Shown piece after piece: positions 39,259-49,509 of a stretch of DNA of 64,000 bases. The notes beneath the pieces were generated by a model. It ran no database searches and had not been told where the DNA came from. It saw only the letters and a list, made by a program, of their open reading frames with translations. How positions within the stretch are numbered: position 1 is the stretch's first letter; each line of letters begins with the position of its first letter. The stretch spans positions 62,001 to 126,000 of the forward strand of contig NZ_JAHLPW010000011.1 in NCBI RefSeq assembly GCF_018918075.1. The letters are read 5' to 3'. The stretch is from Virgibacillus sp. MSJ-26 (GTDB taxonomy: Bacteria; Bacillota; Bacilli; Bacillales; Amphibacillaceae). Made by a program: the position numbers and the translations under genes.

Positions 39259-40553
39259 ATTTTGAGCTGATAAAATCCTACATTTTAACTGTTTTAATTT
39301 TAATAAGCCTCTTGTTAACATTCAGCTTATGGAATTATAAACCAAATTATGAGCGTGTGTTTGATACCAATTATGTCGATGAAGTCAACCTTGGTGGTAC
39401 AGTTAAAAAGAGGACTGACGTGGTTAAACCAGAATCGATTATATTTAAGAAAAACGATAATTACTTTAGCTTTGATAATCCAGCTGATAAAAACGACTTT
39501 TATGAAGAAATGCAATCATGGGTGATGTATGATTTTAGGGATGGTGAAGCGAATAACCCTCCCCAACATAATTATCAAGTTGAAATTATTTTTCCAGACG
39601 CCATTTCTTTAGATATTTTACCGAGTTTATTTGATATGGATAAAGAGGCAGGTGATTTGCCGGAATGGTCCTTTAAACGTATGTATATTACATTGAACCA
39701 AGATGAATCGACTTTGAAAATCCATTTTCTTTCTATAGATGGTCGTTATAAAGCACAAGCAGAAGTGAATAATGCAGCAAAAGAAGCATGGGTAAAAAAT
39801 CATCTTGATAATCTTGAAGGTATGATGGAATACATACCACTTACTCAAAGCGATACACCTGTTTATATACAAAAAGGTTCTTCGGTAATGCCTAGACATT
39901 CAGCTACAATTAACACTATAGATCCAGTTTCACTAGTGAATATCCTATTTACTGATCCGTCTGCTGTAAAAAGAAATGTTGTTGAAGATGAAACATTTTA
40001 TACAGATGGCCAAAGGCAAATGCATATTTACCATAATCGTAAGCTGATGGAATATGTTAATCCTTATCAAGGTTATGAACGCATGTCACCGAATGATTTA
40101 CTTGAACAGAGTATAGATGACATCAATGATTATAACGGATGGACTGATTCTTATAATTTACAAGAAATTGATCCCATTCAAAACCGAATTGTTTATCAAA
40201 TGTATTACAAAGACTATCCGGTTTTTAATAATAATGACTTAGCTACTATTCAGCAAGAATGGCATGACCAGGATCGTATCAGGTATAAACGTCCATTGTT
40301 CAGCATTAATGATCCACTTGGTGGCGATGAAGTTGAATTACCACCAGGTACCACTGTGAAAAGTTTCTTAAAAAAAGAATCCAACTATAATATAGAAGAT
40401 ATTGAGAATGTCAAAGTAGGTTATCGTCTATCTTTTCAGGATTCCAGTTTTCCTACACTTAATCTAGAGCCAAGTTGGTATATAAAATATAAAGATAGAT
40501 GGCAAGAGCTTAATATGGATGAAGATAAAATATTTAATGAAGAGGTGAGCTGA
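39255..40553 (+). CDS. walH: WalK regulatory protein WalH (YycH)
   Basis: 432-aa bitopic protein that, with WalI, adjusts WalK activity through TM-TM contacts. One N-terminal TM helix (about 9-25, ILTVLILISLLLTFSLW) with a short cytoplasmic tail; the rest is extracytoplasmic with YycH-domain features such as QGYERMSPNDLLEQSIDDIN and, in the C-terminal region, VGYRLSFQDSSFPTLNLEPSWYI. The ATG overlaps the walK stop (ATGA), with CGGAGGAGATC as ribosome binding site. Confidence 0.93.
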   Translation: MNFELIKSYILTVLILISLLLTFSLWNYKPNYERVFDTNYVDEVNLGGTVKKRTDVVKPESIIFKKNDNYFSFDNPADKNDFYEEMQSWVMYDFRDGEANNPPQHNYQVEIIFPDAISLDILPSLFDMDKEAGDLPEWSFKRMYITLNQDESTLKIHFLSIDGRYKAQAEVNNAAKEAWVKNHLDNLEGMMEYIPLTQSDTPVYIQKGSSVMPRHSATINTIDPVSLVNILFTDPSAVKRNVVEDETFYTDGQRQMHIYHNRKLMEYVNPYQGYERMSPNDLLEQSIDDINDYNGWTDSYNLQEIDPIQNRIVYQMYYKDYPVFNNNDLATIQQEWHDQDRIRYKRPLFSINDPLGGDEVELPPGTTVKSFLKKESNYNIEDIENVKVGYRLSFQDSSFPTLNLEPSWYIKYKDRWQELNMDEDKIFNEEVS

Positions 40554-40555
40554 GG

Positions 40556-41479
40556 ATGCAATGGAATCAAATAAAAACGCTTTTTATCCTCTGCTTCCTA
40601 ATTCTAAATATTTATTTACTATACCTACTGCTTGATAAACAAAAAGAGGCAGATATAGGTGTTATTGAGCGTGAAGACGCAACCTTAGAAGAACAACTGG
40701 AATCTGAGGACATCACTTATGAAGATTTACCAGAAGCTGAAGGCAAAGAGGCTTTCTTATCTGTTAAACAGAAGAAATTTGATAGTGATGATAAAGATAA
40801 GTTAGATGACTTCAGTAATCAGGAATCTGTTATCCTCGATGAAAACTTTATTATCAGTGAATTTAAAGAGCCAATTAAAATACCAAAAGACGCGACATCA
40901 AGCACATTATCAGGTCTTGTTAAAGGCGATATGTTATATGCAGATGAGTATAAACTCTGGACATGGAATAAGGACTTTAATGTCCTAGTCTTTTTCCAAG
41001 AAAAAAATGACCGGCCGATCTACTTTAATCAGAATGGCATTGTCCTAGTCTTTTTAAATGAAGACAATGAGGCCGTTTCCTATATACAGACAATGCTTGG
41101 AGATACGGAAGAAGCGGAAGACAAGAAAACCCTTATCCAACCCATTAAAGCAATTGAAACGTTATACTTGACGAATCAACTTAATTCAGGTGAAAAAGTT
41201 ACGGATACGGAAATGGGTTATCATACGAGAGTTCCGTTGGCTGATGGAATACAAGTTTTTGTACCTACTTGGAGAATGAATGTGGATCAAGAGCGTAATT
41301 ACTTTATTAACGCGATTGAGGGTTTTATATTTTCTGGTAATGATGCTGAATTCCTGAAAGAAACATTTGAGACATTCAGTGGATCCATTCATTCTGCCTC
41401 AATAAAAGATAAAGAGTTTAAGAAAGAAATATTAGAGCAACTCTCTAATAGGATTGATGATAATGGGAGTGAGGAGTAA
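40556..41479 (+). CDS. walI: WalK regulatory protein WalI (YycI)
   Basis: 307-aa bitopic partner of WalH. One N-terminal TM helix (about 8-26, [19 protein letters not shown]), then a long acidic extracytoplasmic domain. [21 protein letters not shown] and [24 protein letters not shown] are the expected YycI-like conserved stretches. The start codon ATG 40556 is 2 nt after walH; its stop lies 1 nt before the walJ start codon. At 307 aa it is somewhat longer than B. subtilis WalI (280). Confidence 0.92.
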   Translation: MQWNQIKTLFILCFLILNIYLLYLLLDKQKEADIGVIEREDATLEEQLESEDITYEDLPEAEGKEAFLSVKQKKFDSDDKDKLDDFSNQESVILDENFIISEFKEPIKIPKDATSSTLSGLVKGDMLYADEYKLWTWNKDFNVLVFFQEKNDRPIYFNQNGIVLVFLNEDNEAVSYIQTMLGDTEEAEDKKTLIQPIKAIETLYLTNQLNSGEKVTDTEMGYHTRVPLADGIQVFVPTWRMNVDQERNYFINAIEGFIFSGNDAEFLKETFETFSGSIHSASIKDKEFKKEILEQLSNRIDDNGSEE

Positions 41480-41480
41480 G

Positions 41481-42266
41481 ATGACATTACGTTTTAGTGT
41501 CTTAGCATCCGGGAGTACAGGTAATGCTTTTTATATTGAATCAAACGAGCAGCGTATTCTCGTTGATGCAGGATTGAGTGGCAAGCAGATGGACAGATTA
41601 TTTAGCGAGATTAACATTGATCCTTCTCGCTTAACAGGTATTTTGGTCACTCATGAGCATAGTGACCATATAAAAGGGCTAGGCATTATCGCCAGAAAAT
41701 ATAATTTGCCGATTTACGCTAATGCCCGTACATGGAAAGCAATGGAAGGTTCAATTGGAAAACTGACACTTGATCAGAAATTCCATTTTGAAACAGGTGA
41801 AGTTAAAACGTTTGGCGATCTTGATATTGAGTCATTCGGTGTCTCACATGACGCAGTTGAGCCGATGTTTTTCTCATTTAATAAAGGTGATCAAAAGGTA
41901 GCTCTCGTCACCGATCTAGGCTATGTATCCGAACGCATTAAAAAGACAGTTGAAGGTGCGGATGCCTATATATTCGAGGCTAATCATGATGTTGAAATGC
42001 TTCGAATGGGACGTTATCCTTGGAGTGTAAAACGGCGTATTCTAGGTGATTCTGGGCATGTGTCCAACGAAGACTCTGGTCTTGCTCTTTCAGATATTAT
42101 AAGTAATAAGACAAAGCGAGTTTATTTGGCTCATTTAAGCCAAGACAATAACATGAAGGATTTAGCCCGGATGTCAGTAGACAACGTCTTAAAAGAACGT
42201 GGGATTTCATTAGAGCTTCATGATACCGACCCCAATTCACCAACACCAATTTATGAGGTAGGCTAA
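41481..42266 (+). CDS. walJ: MBL-fold metallohydrolase WalJ (YycJ)
   Basis: 261-aa metallo-beta-lactamase-fold enzyme with predicted 5'-3' exonuclease activity, last of the core wal genes. It has [12 protein letters not shown] near 7-18, the metal-binding [10 protein letters not shown] near 58-67, and later His/Asp ligands (SHDAVEP, TDLGY, FEANHD, HLSQDN). GTGAGGAGTAAG precedes the ATG at 41481; an in-frame ATG at 41454 would overlap walI further. Family length 264. Confidence 0.95.
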   Translation: MTLRFSVLASGSTGNAFYIESNEQRILVDAGLSGKQMDRLFSEINIDPSRLTGILVTHEHSDHIKGLGIIARKYNLPIYANARTWKAMEGSIGKLTLDQKFHFETGEVKTFGDLDIESFGVSHDAVEPMFFSFNKGDQKVALVTDLGYVSERIKKTVEGADAYIFEANHDVEMLRMGRYPWSVKRRILGDSGHVSNEDSGLALSDIISNKTKRVYLAHLSQDNNMKDLARMSVDNVLKERGISLELHDTDPNSPTPIYEVG

Positions 42267-42484
42267 AATCCTGACAAATTTTTAATACTTCATTTAGTTT
42301 GGGTAACAATAGATATATAAGCAAGATATAACTTTACACATAAGATTAAGGTGACTGCTAACATAGATGATTAATTAATAACTGTCGCTCATAAACTATA
42401 AAGTGAACGGATGTCACCTGACTTTGACAGTAAAAAGGGGTATTAACGCTTAATATCTTAATGAAAGTTAAAGGGGTTGATGAG

Positions 42485-43705
42485 ATGGATTATGGAGATG
42501 GCAATCAGTATCCACCAGAACCTGAACGGAGAAAAAGAGGTAACTGGCTTCTACCTATTCTACTCGGAGTTATTATTGGAATACTTCTTGTCGTAGTAGC
42601 TATGCCTGCACTATTAGACACGGGCTTTATGGAAGAATCTAAAGAAGGACAAGAGACGCCAATTCAATCAAATAAGAATTCCAATCAGAACGATGTACCA
42701 GAAGGTGTTATTAATGTGGATATTAATACACAACTGACAGAAATCGTTGAAAAGGTTTCTCCAGCGGTTGTTGGTGTGACAAATATTCAATTGGAATCAG
42801 ATTTCTGGGAACAAGATGGTGGCAGTGAAGTGGGTACTGGATCCGGTGTTATTTATAAGAAGGATAAGGACTATGCCTATGTTGTAACTAACCATCATGT
42901 TGTCGAAGGCGCCGATGAAGTAGAAATCGTATTATATGATGATGAGTATGTCGACGCTGAGCTGCTTGGTAGTGATTTATTTTCTGACTTAGCGGTATTG
43001 AGAATTGATGCGAAAGAAGCCGATAAAGTGATTGAGATGGGTTCGTCAGATAAAGTAAAAGTCGGTGAACCAGCAATCGCTATTGGGAATCCTCTTGGTC
43101 ATATGTTTGCGGGCTCTGTGACACAAGGCATTATCAGTGGAACGCAGCGTACAATTCCAATGGATTTCAACCAAGATGGCAGAGCAGACTGGCAAGCTGA
43201 AGTCATTCAAACAGACGCAGCGATTAACCCAGGTAACAGTGGAGGAGCACTCATTAACATGGATGGCTTATTGATTGGAATCAATTCCATGAAGATTAAT
43301 GAAGCAGCGGTTGAAGGTATTGGCTTTTCCATTCCTATTGATACAGCCGGGCCGATTATCAATGAATTGGAGACAGAAGGAGAAGTGACACGGGCTTATT
43401 TAGGCGTTGAAATTTATTCCTTAGAAGAAGTACCACAAGCCGAATGGGAAAAAACATTAAAACTACCTAATAAAGTTGAAGGTGGGGTCTATGTTTGGAG
43501 CGTTGAGCCAATGTCACCAGCTGATAAAGCAGGGCTTAAAAGGCTAGATGTCATCACGGAACTTGATGGTAAAGAAGTAATGGATATGATCGATCTTCGA
43601 AAAATCCTTTACGAGGAAAAAGAAGTTGGTGACAAAGTCGATGTCGTTTATTATCGAGATGGAGAGAGTCACAAAACAACTGTTGAATTAGGCGTTCAAG
43701 ATTAA
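42485..43705 (+). CDS. htrC: HtrA-family serine protease HtrC (YyxA)
   Basis: Membrane-anchored S1C serine protease with PDZ domain for envelope protein quality control. About 406 aa from ATG 42485 (AAAGGGGT upstream): N-terminal cytoplasmic basic stretch, TM helix about 21-41, then a Ser/Asn/Gln-rich linker. The trypsin-like domain has His in TNHHVVEGADE, Asp in SDLAVLRID and Ser in NPGNSGGAL. A C-terminal PDZ with AGLKRLDVITELDGKEV follows. It lies 218 nt after walJ; placement between walJ and rlmH matches Bacillus, although here 16 kb is inserted before rlmH. Confidence 0.95.
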   Translation: MDYGDGNQYPPEPERRKRGNWLLPILLGVIIGILLVVVAMPALLDTGFMEESKEGQETPIQSNKNSNQNDVPEGVINVDINTQLTEIVEKVSPAVVGVTNIQLESDFWEQDGGSEVGTGSGVIYKKDKDYAYVVTNHHVVEGADEVEIVLYDDEYVDAELLGSDLFSDLAVLRIDAKEADKVIEMGSSDKVKVGEPAIAIGNPLGHMFAGSVTQGIISGTQRTIPMDFNQDGRADWQAEVIQTDAAINPGNSGGALINMDGLLIGINSMKINEAAVEGIGFSIPIDTAGPIINELETEGEVTRAYLGVEIYSLEEVPQAEWEKTLKLPNKVEGGVYVWSVEPMSPADKAGLKRLDVITELDGKEVMDMIDLRKILYEEKEVGDKVDVVYYRDGESHKTTVELGVQD

Positions 43706-43740
43706 CAAAACTTGAGATTAAAAGAGAGAAGCAAATTAAA

Positions 43741-43777
43741 AGATGATTTCTGAACAAGACAGAAATCATCTTTTTTA
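43741..43777 (+). terminator. Terminator after htrC
   Basis: AGATGATTTCTG (43741-43752) pairs perfectly with CAGAAATCATCT (43760-43771), followed by a six-T run. It closes the wal operon. Confidence 0.92.
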
Positions 43778-43893
43778 TTTAAAATAAAATGGTGTTTTCT
43801 CAATTAAAGGGTGACTTTCGACAATATTATTATTAACGAGTTATACATAATGTTGTTCACAAAGTTAGGAAAGTAGTCCACACAAATCAATTT

Positions 43894-44007
43894 TCATCCA
43901 CAAACAGTGGATAACTATCTTAATAACTCTATATTTTGAGTAAAAATAAAATAGGAACACAAGATAGTTGCGAACACTTGTGCATATGTGGATAACTTTG
44001 TGGATAA
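43894..44007. promoter_or_regulatory. DnaA-box cluster distant from oriC
   Basis: Two perfect boxes TGTGGATAA at 43987-43995 and 43999-44007 in tandem, starts 12 bp apart. Two one-mismatch boxes precede them: TCATCCACA (43894-43902) and AGTGGATAA (43906-43914), also starting 12 bp apart but in opposite orientation. They are in the 586-nt htrC-ABC gap, 37 kb from oriC. No gene is seen there. The layout recalls the non-oriC DnaA-box clusters of B. subtilis. Confidence 0.75.
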
Positions 44008-44291
44008 TAAGGTTGGGATGCTTGGCTAAAAAAAGAAGTTATCTATATTAATTATTATATAATAAATTTAACCTAAAATAGTTGTCGATTTCTGTATGAG
44101 GTGTTGAATTTAAGTGTCATATATATTGTGGAAAGATTAAAATAGAACCTTCTTGTTGCTATTTATGTAGATTATCCATATAATTTCTATATTCAAATGA
44201 GAAAAATGTGGAAGATTGTTTTGCACCAAACAATTTTTATTTCACTTGGATTATTATATTAAAGATATACAGATAGAAGGAAGTGTGACTA

Positions 44292-46007
44292 TTGATTAAA
44301 CGTTTTTTCTCTTACTATAAACCACATAAACGCCTATTTATTGTAGACTTTACAAGTGCTGTTATTGTGGCGTTATTAGAATTAGCTTTTCCAGTAGCAG
44401 TACAATGGTTTATTGATGATCTTTTACCAGGGAATAACTGGGATGCAATTATTACAGTTGGTGTGCTGCTTTTATTTATTTACTTATTAAGTACTGCGTT
44501 ACAATATGTTGTTACTTATTGGGGGCATAAGCTCGGTGTAAATATAGAAACAGATATGCGCCAAGATTTGTTTCACCATGTGCAAAAACAGTCTTTTCGT
44601 TTTTTTGATAACACAAAGACAGGGCATATAATGAGTCGGATTACCAATGATCTTTTTGAAATTGGCGAACTCGCTCACCACGGGCCAGAGGACTTTTTTA
44701 TTGCCATTATGACGTTTATTGGTGCGTTCTGGCTCATGTTTAATATCAATTTCCAGCTCTCGTTGATTATTTTAATTATTGTCCCGATTTTAATTTGGTT
44801 AATTGCTTATAGTAATATTCGAATGAATAAAGCATGGAAATCGATGTATGAAGAAATTGCTGATGTTAATGGTCGCGTAGAGGATGCGGTCTCAGGTGTC
44901 CGAGTTGTACAATCTTTCACTAATGAAAAGTTTGAAATGAATCGTTTCACCAAAGATAACTACAAATTCCGAACAGCGAAACTTGGTGCTTATAAAGTCA
45001 TGGCGTTTGTTCAGTCAAGCATTTATATGATGATGCGTTTGATGGTGTTAATTGTTCTTGTCGTCGGTGCGTATTTGTCCTATAATGGCTTGCTCACATA
45101 CGGTGAGTTAGTTGCATTTATTTTATACGTTAACGTGTTATTTAAACCAGTTGAAAAAATTAGTACCTTGCTAGAACTTTACCCTAAAGGCATGGCCGGC
45201 TTTAAACGTTTTACGGACATGCTGGATATCTCACCGGACGTAGTGAACAAAAAGAACGCAAAAAACGTCACATCGCTCAAAGGTTTCATTGCGTTTGATA
45301 AAGTCACCTTTGGCTATGAAAAAACTCAAGAGCCTGTTTTAAAGACGATGTCATTCATGATCAATGCTGGTGAAACAGTCGCACTTGTTGGTCCATCTGG
45401 TGCAGGAAAAACGACAATATCATCTCTCATTCCACGTTTTTATGATGTTGAGAGCGGCCAAATCACTATAGATGGTATTGATGTTCGAGACATGACCAAA
45501 GAATCGTTACGCAATCAAATTGGTATTGTGCAACAAGATGTATTCTTGTTTACCGGAACCTTACGTGAAAATATTGCTTACGGGAAACTCGATGCCACAG
45601 ATGAAGAAATTGAACTAGCAGCAAAACGAGCCCATATGACAGATTTCATTAAAGAATTACCAGATGGATATGAAACACAAGTCGGTGAGCGTGGTTTAAA
45701 ACTTTCCGGGGGACAAAAACAACGAATTGCAATTGCGCGTATGTTCTTGAAGAATCCTCCAATCTTAATACTTGACGAAGCAACGTCAGCACTTGATACG
45801 GAAACGGAAATGATTATACAACAAGCTTTATCGGAACTGTCAAAAGACCGGACAACGATTGTCATTGCGCATCGGTTAGCCACTATTAAAAATGCCGATC
45901 GAATCATGGTCGTCACAAAAAGTGGTATCGAAGAATCAGGCACACATGAAGAATTGCTTGAGCAAAATGGCATATTTGCAAAATTGCATTCAGTTCAGAT
46001 GAGGTAA
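44292..46007 (+). CDS. ABC exporter, fused membrane and ATPase domains (YwjA-like)
   Basis: 571-aa half-transporter of the MsbA/Sav1866 type that works as a homodimer, exporting lipids or drugs. Six TM helices occupy about 15-310; the opening IKRFFSYYKPHKRLFIVDF strongly recalls B. subtilis YwjA. The nucleotide-binding domain has Walker A VGPSGAGKTTI near 373, Q-loop IVQQDVFLF, signature LSGGQKQR near 474, and Walker B ILILDEATSALD near 493. The start is TTG 44292 after AGAAGGAAGTG. Substrate not readable. Monocistronic, closed by a terminator. Confidence 0.9.
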   Translation: MIKRFFSYYKPHKRLFIVDFTSAVIVALLELAFPVAVQWFIDDLLPGNNWDAIITVGVLLLFIYLLSTALQYVVTYWGHKLGVNIETDMRQDLFHHVQKQSFRFFDNTKTGHIMSRITNDLFEIGELAHHGPEDFFIAIMTFIGAFWLMFNINFQLSLIILIIVPILIWLIAYSNIRMNKAWKSMYEEIADVNGRVEDAVSGVRVVQSFTNEKFEMNRFTKDNYKFRTAKLGAYKVMAFVQSSIYMMMRLMVLIVLVVGAYLSYNGLLTYGELVAFILYVNVLFKPVEKISTLLELYPKGMAGFKRFTDMLDISPDVVNKKNAKNVTSLKGFIAFDKVTFGYEKTQEPVLKTMSFMINAGETVALVGPSGAGKTTISSLIPRFYDVESGQITIDGIDVRDMTKESLRNQIGIVQQDVFLFTGTLRENIAYGKLDATDEEIELAAKRAHMTDFIKELPDGYETQVGERGLKLSGGQKQRIAIARMFLKNPPILILDEATSALDTETEMIIQQALSELSKDRTTIVIAHRLATIKNADRIMVVTKSGIEESGTHEELLEQNGIFAKLHSVQMR

Positions 46008-46087
46008 AAGACTGTGTACTTGAAAGGGTTCTTAACCCCTGTGGCCGACGAAACAATAAACATTTAAGCTCAACGTAAAATACCATC

Positions 46088-46142
46088 CCCGAACGAAATT
46101 TCGAATCCTATTTAAGAATATCGAAATATCGTTCGGGTTTTT
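46088..46142 (+). terminator. Terminator after the ABC exporter
   Basis: CCCGAACGA (46088-46096) and the following ATTTCGA pair with TCGAAATATCGTTCGGG (46121-46137), one bulged base, then TTTTT. Confidence 0.88.
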
Positions 46143-46291
46143 AATCTATGAGTTACTTATGCCATTCTTTTTGAGTCTATGGAAATTGTTCCTTTGATGT
46201 AGTGAACAAATTCGACCCACTATGTTCTCTGTAGCTTGATTAAGTTTTATAATAATAAAGGTGAAAAAAAAGGAAGATTGCCGAATTCTTT

Positions 46292-46420
46292 ATGGTGTTC
46301 ATAGAAGAGATAATTTACAAGAATGGATGGAATATTGCTTGGACTTTTCTTAGCTATTTGTTTGCTTATGGAGTAGTCTATTTATATTATAAAATAAGTT
46401 ATAAATTAATGTCCGGTTAA
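46292..46420 (+). CDS. Possible small membrane peptide, 42 aa
   Basis: ATG 46292 opens 42 codons with one hydrophobic helix (WTFLSYLFAYGVVYLYYKI) and charged ends. The nearest purine-rich sequence, AAGGAAG (46271-46277), is 14 nt away, too far for a good ribosome binding site. It precedes another small membrane ORF, so the pair might belong together. Also possible: random open frame in AT-rich DNA. I do not recognise it. Confidence 0.25.
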   Translation: MVFIEEIIYKNGWNIAWTFLSYLFAYGVVYLYYKISYKLMSG

Positions 46421-46494
46421 AAAGGGGCGGAATTTGAATCTAGGTTCAAGAGCATCTAGTTGAAGATGACTATGTCATTCTGGGGGAGATGATA

Positions 46495-46752
46495 ATGGTG
46501 CTAGATAGTTTGTATATAATCCTGGTAATTGCCTTTATTTTATCCATTCCAATTATAATTAGAAAGAGAAACAAAGGTGTTACAGGAATTAAAAGTGCGT
46601 TAACTTCAATCTGTTTATTATTGATGGTCTTAATAAATATCTTGTCATATTGGTTTGACTTTATGGGATTATTGAGTTCGTCTATTAGCTTGATACTATT
46701 AATTTTAGCCGCTTACTGCACACGGTACATACCTTCAGAGGGTGCGAGCTAA
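46495..46752 (+). CDS. Small hydrophobic membrane protein, 85 aa
   Basis: Two or three hydrophobic helices: about 3-20, 35-52 and 58-75, separated by a short basic loop (IRKRNKGVTG). GGGGGAG (46482-46488) lies 6 nt before ATG 46495; an ATG at 46489 directly abuts it and is unlikely. No family recognised. It is flanked by the ABC exporter and the nitronate monooxygenase gene, with more than 100 nt on each side, so it appears to be transcribed alone. Confidence 0.6.
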   Translation: MVLDSLYIILVIAFILSIPIIIRKRNKGVTGIKSALTSICLLLMVLINILSYWFDFMGLLSSSISLILLILAAYCTRYIPSEGAS

Positions 46753-46874
46753 GTATTTAACATTCCATAATCCCAATAGCATAATAAAACCTGGACCTTA
46801 AGTTAGTTAATTTTACATAAATACTATAGAAAATATTAAAATCACTAATTATGGACAATTAGGGGGAAGTCAAT

Positions 46875-47957
46875 ATGTGGTATGAAACTAAAGTAACACG
46901 GACTCTGAATATTAAGTATCCTATTATACAGGCAGGCATGGCTGGAGGGGTTACAACACCTGAATTGGTAGCTAGTGTCTCTAATAGTGGTTCTCTTGGA
47001 AATATAGGTGCTGGCTATATGAGTGCTGAACAACTCAAGGTAAACATTGAGAAGGTTAAACAACTCACGGACAAGCCATTTGGAGTGAATTTGTTTATCC
47101 CAGAGAGTCCAGAGATATCCGAAAAAGAAATTAATAAAGCGAACGAATGGCTTCAACCTTTTCGGGAGGAATTGAACTTATCGGAAGTGTCGGAGGTGAA
47201 AAAGGCTAACGCTTTAATTTTTGAAGCACAGATAAAAGTTATTATTGAAGAAGAAGTTCCCGTTTGTAGTTTCACATTTGGACTCCCTTCGAAAGAAATA
47301 GTTGAACGATTAAAAAAGAAAAATATAGTTATAATTGGAACGGCAACAACAGTGAAAGAAGCGGTTGCCAATGAAGAAATTGGTATGGATATGGTGGTTG
47401 TGCAAGGGAGTGAAGCTGGAGGACATCGGGGAACATTTATGGGCTCTTTTGAAGACGCTATGATTGGAACAATGGCGTTCGTTCCGCAAACCGTAGATCA
47501 TGTTAATATTCCAGTCATTGCAGCAGGTGGAATTATGGATGGCAGGGGTGTTTTATCAGCTATGATTTTGGGAGCGGAAGCCGTCCAGATGGGAACCGCT
47601 TTTGTCACGAGTTTGGAAAGTGGAGCAAAGGAACAACACAAAGAAGCGGTTTTGAGAAGTTTTGAAGATCAAACAGTTGTAACATCGACGTTTAGCGGTA
47701 AACCAGCAAGAGGCATCCGAAATAAATTCATTACTAAAATGGAAAGTCATGAGAAAGAAGTGCCGAAATATCCGATTCAAAATACATTAACACAATCTAT
47801 ACGTAAAGAAGCTGCCAAGCAAAATCGCCCCGAATGGATGTCTTTATGGTGTGGTCAAAATCCAAGATCAAGCAAACAGCAGTCTGTTAGTGAAATGATG
47901 TCAGAGATACTTTCTGAAATTGATAGCATTGTTATTGGAAAAATTAAAGAATGGTAA
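46875..47957 (+). CDS. Nitronate monooxygenase (2-nitropropane dioxygenase family)
   Basis: 360-aa FMN-dependent TIM-barrel oxidoreductase that oxidises alkyl nitronates such as propionate-3-nitronate. N-terminal LNIKYPIIQAGMAGG, then TPELVASVSNSGSLGNIGAGYM near 27-48. VVQGSEAGGHRGT near 173-185 includes the catalytic His of the family, and IPVIAAGGIMDGRG near 212-226 and GAEAVQMGTAFVTS near 233-246 form the FMN phosphate site. Related B. subtilis gene: yrpB. RBS TTAGGGGGAAG lies before ATG 46875. Stand-alone gene. Confidence 0.9.
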   Translation: MWYETKVTRTLNIKYPIIQAGMAGGVTTPELVASVSNSGSLGNIGAGYMSAEQLKVNIEKVKQLTDKPFGVNLFIPESPEISEKEINKANEWLQPFREELNLSEVSEVKKANALIFEAQIKVIIEEEVPVCSFTFGLPSKEIVERLKKKNIVIIGTATTVKEAVANEEIGMDMVVVQGSEAGGHRGTFMGSFEDAMIGTMAFVPQTVDHVNIPVIAAGGIMDGRGVLSAMILGAEAVQMGTAFVTSLESGAKEQHKEAVLRSFEDQTVVTSTFSGKPARGIRNKFITKMESHEKEVPKYPIQNTLTQSIRKEAAKQNRPEWMSLWCGQNPRSSKQQSVSEMMSEILSEIDSIVIGKIKEW

Positions 47958-47984
47958 GTGCTATCAACATTATTCTTTACTAGC

Positions 47985-48036
47985 TTCATATAAGCTACTA
48001 CCGCAACCTTGTCCTATATTGGATGAGGTTTTTTAT
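47985..48036 (+). terminator. Imperfect terminator after the nitronate monooxygenase gene
   Basis: GCAACCTTGTCC (48003-48014) pairs imperfectly with GGATGAGGTT (48021-48030), followed by TTTT. The rest of the 310-nt gap to the MFS gene is AT-rich without a recognisable gene. Confidence 0.5.
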
Positions 48037-48267
48037 TTGGAAGGATTTTTTAAATATTATTATTAAAGTTCAATCACAAGATAACATCATGAATAGACGA
48101 GTTAAGTCGTTTATTAAACTTGTTTAAATCCTAGGAAATCGAAGCACTTAAGTTATTTTGTGCACAGCTAACGCGTACTATATATAAATATTTATATATA
48201 ATCATTTACTTATAAAAGGTTTTGTGATAAAGTTTTCTTAATATTAATTGGACTGGAGGAGGAAGAT

Positions 48268-49494
48268 ATGTTACTTCGAAAGAATGAAGCATTTAGGAAT
48301 TTGTTTTTTGGACGTATATCAAGTGTGTTTGCTGATGCAATTATGTTTTTTTCATTGTTGAAATGGGTGGAACTTCAAACTGGTGATAGTGATTCGTTTA
48401 CCTTCTTTTATATAGCTTTTTATATACCGGTTGCTTTTTTGACACTACCTGTTGGGGCATGGATAAGTAAAAAAGTTTTACAAAAGGTTATGGTATATTC
48501 AAACATGATTCAAGCGACGACAATAGTTTTATTCATAATTTTTATGCCATTTGTCGCTTATGAATGGATTTATGTCTTTCTTATTGCTTTGAGCATTATT
48601 GGTATATTTTTCGTTCCAGCCAACCAGTCACTTCTTCCTTATATTGTCGAGGAAGAAGACCGCCCCAAAGCCAATAGTTTGCTTCAGTTAGGTTTTACCA
48701 TGGTGAAAATATTGGGACAGATCTTCACGGCTGTTGCAATAAAGATTGCAATTCCTCCTAACTTATTATTAATTTTCTCCGCAGTATTAATGGTAATATC
48801 AGTTTTGTTTATTAGGTTAATCAAACCCGCTGTCAGGGATACTTCTAATGAAGAAAAGGGGCAATGGAAGTTAATTAAAGAGGGAGTTTTGTATATTACA
48901 GGTCAGCCCATTTTACGAGCACTTTTTCTCTTTTTAACATTAGGGATGTTTATTGTCAGTTCTGTAGATTTACTTTTAATTCACTTTTTGACAGACTATC
49001 TATCTACGGGTGTGGAGAATTTAAGTTTCATCGGAACAGCCTCATTGATAGGTATAACTATTGGCGCCATGTTAACACCGAGATGGTATAAACAAACGGA
49101 TGAAAAGAAATGGTTGATTTTACCCTTGTTTTTCATGCTGTCCTTGAGTATTGGTAGCCTTTATTTTATTACAAGCTGGTATTACATTCTTCCATTTTTC
49201 ATGTTGCAAGGCATTGCGCTTGGCTGTTTTAATATTTCATTTGTTACCTATTTGCAGGAGATTGTATCAAGTTCACACTACACAAGGACTTTCAGTTTGT
49301 ATTATATGCTGACGGGATCAATGGCGCTTCCTGGTGTCTTGTTAATGGGCGGATTATTAAGTAATATTGGTATTAGACAGACCATTATTGTGATGGCAAG
49401 TATCCTTGCTATTTTAGGAATCGCAGGAACTATATTCATTCCTGCACTAGGTAAGAAATCTATTAAGATATCAAGTGATTCTAAATCCATCTAA
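48268..49494 (+). CDS. MFS transporter (drug-efflux-like)
   Basis: 408-aa major facilitator with about twelve hydrophobic helices, of the MFS_1/MFS_3 type common among macrolide and multidrug exporters. It opens MLLRKNEAFRNLFFGRISS, typical of this branch. The A-like loop after TM2 reads GAWISKKV, and TM5 and the central loop (about 180-200, charged) are recognisable. GGAGGAGGAAG precedes ATG 48268. The PadR regulator starts 16 nt after the stop, so the two genes very likely form an efflux/regulator operon. Confidence 0.85.
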   Translation: MLLRKNEAFRNLFFGRISSVFADAIMFFSLLKWVELQTGDSDSFTFFYIAFYIPVAFLTLPVGAWISKKVLQKVMVYSNMIQATTIVLFIIFMPFVAYEWIYVFLIALSIIGIFFVPANQSLLPYIVEEEDRPKANSLLQLGFTMVKILGQIFTAVAIKIAIPPNLLLIFSAVLMVISVLFIRLIKPAVRDTSNEEKGQWKLIKEGVLYITGQPILRALFLFLTLGMFIVSSVDLLLIHFLTDYLSTGVENLSFIGTASLIGITIGAMLTPRWYKQTDEKKWLILPLFFMLSLSIGSLYFITSWYYILPFFMLQGIALGCFNISFVTYLQEIVSSSHYTRTFSLYYMLTGSMALPGVLLMGGLLSNIGIRQTIIVMASILAILGIAGTIFIPALGKKSIKISSDSKSI

Positions 49495-49509
49495 AAGGAG
49501 AGATTACCT

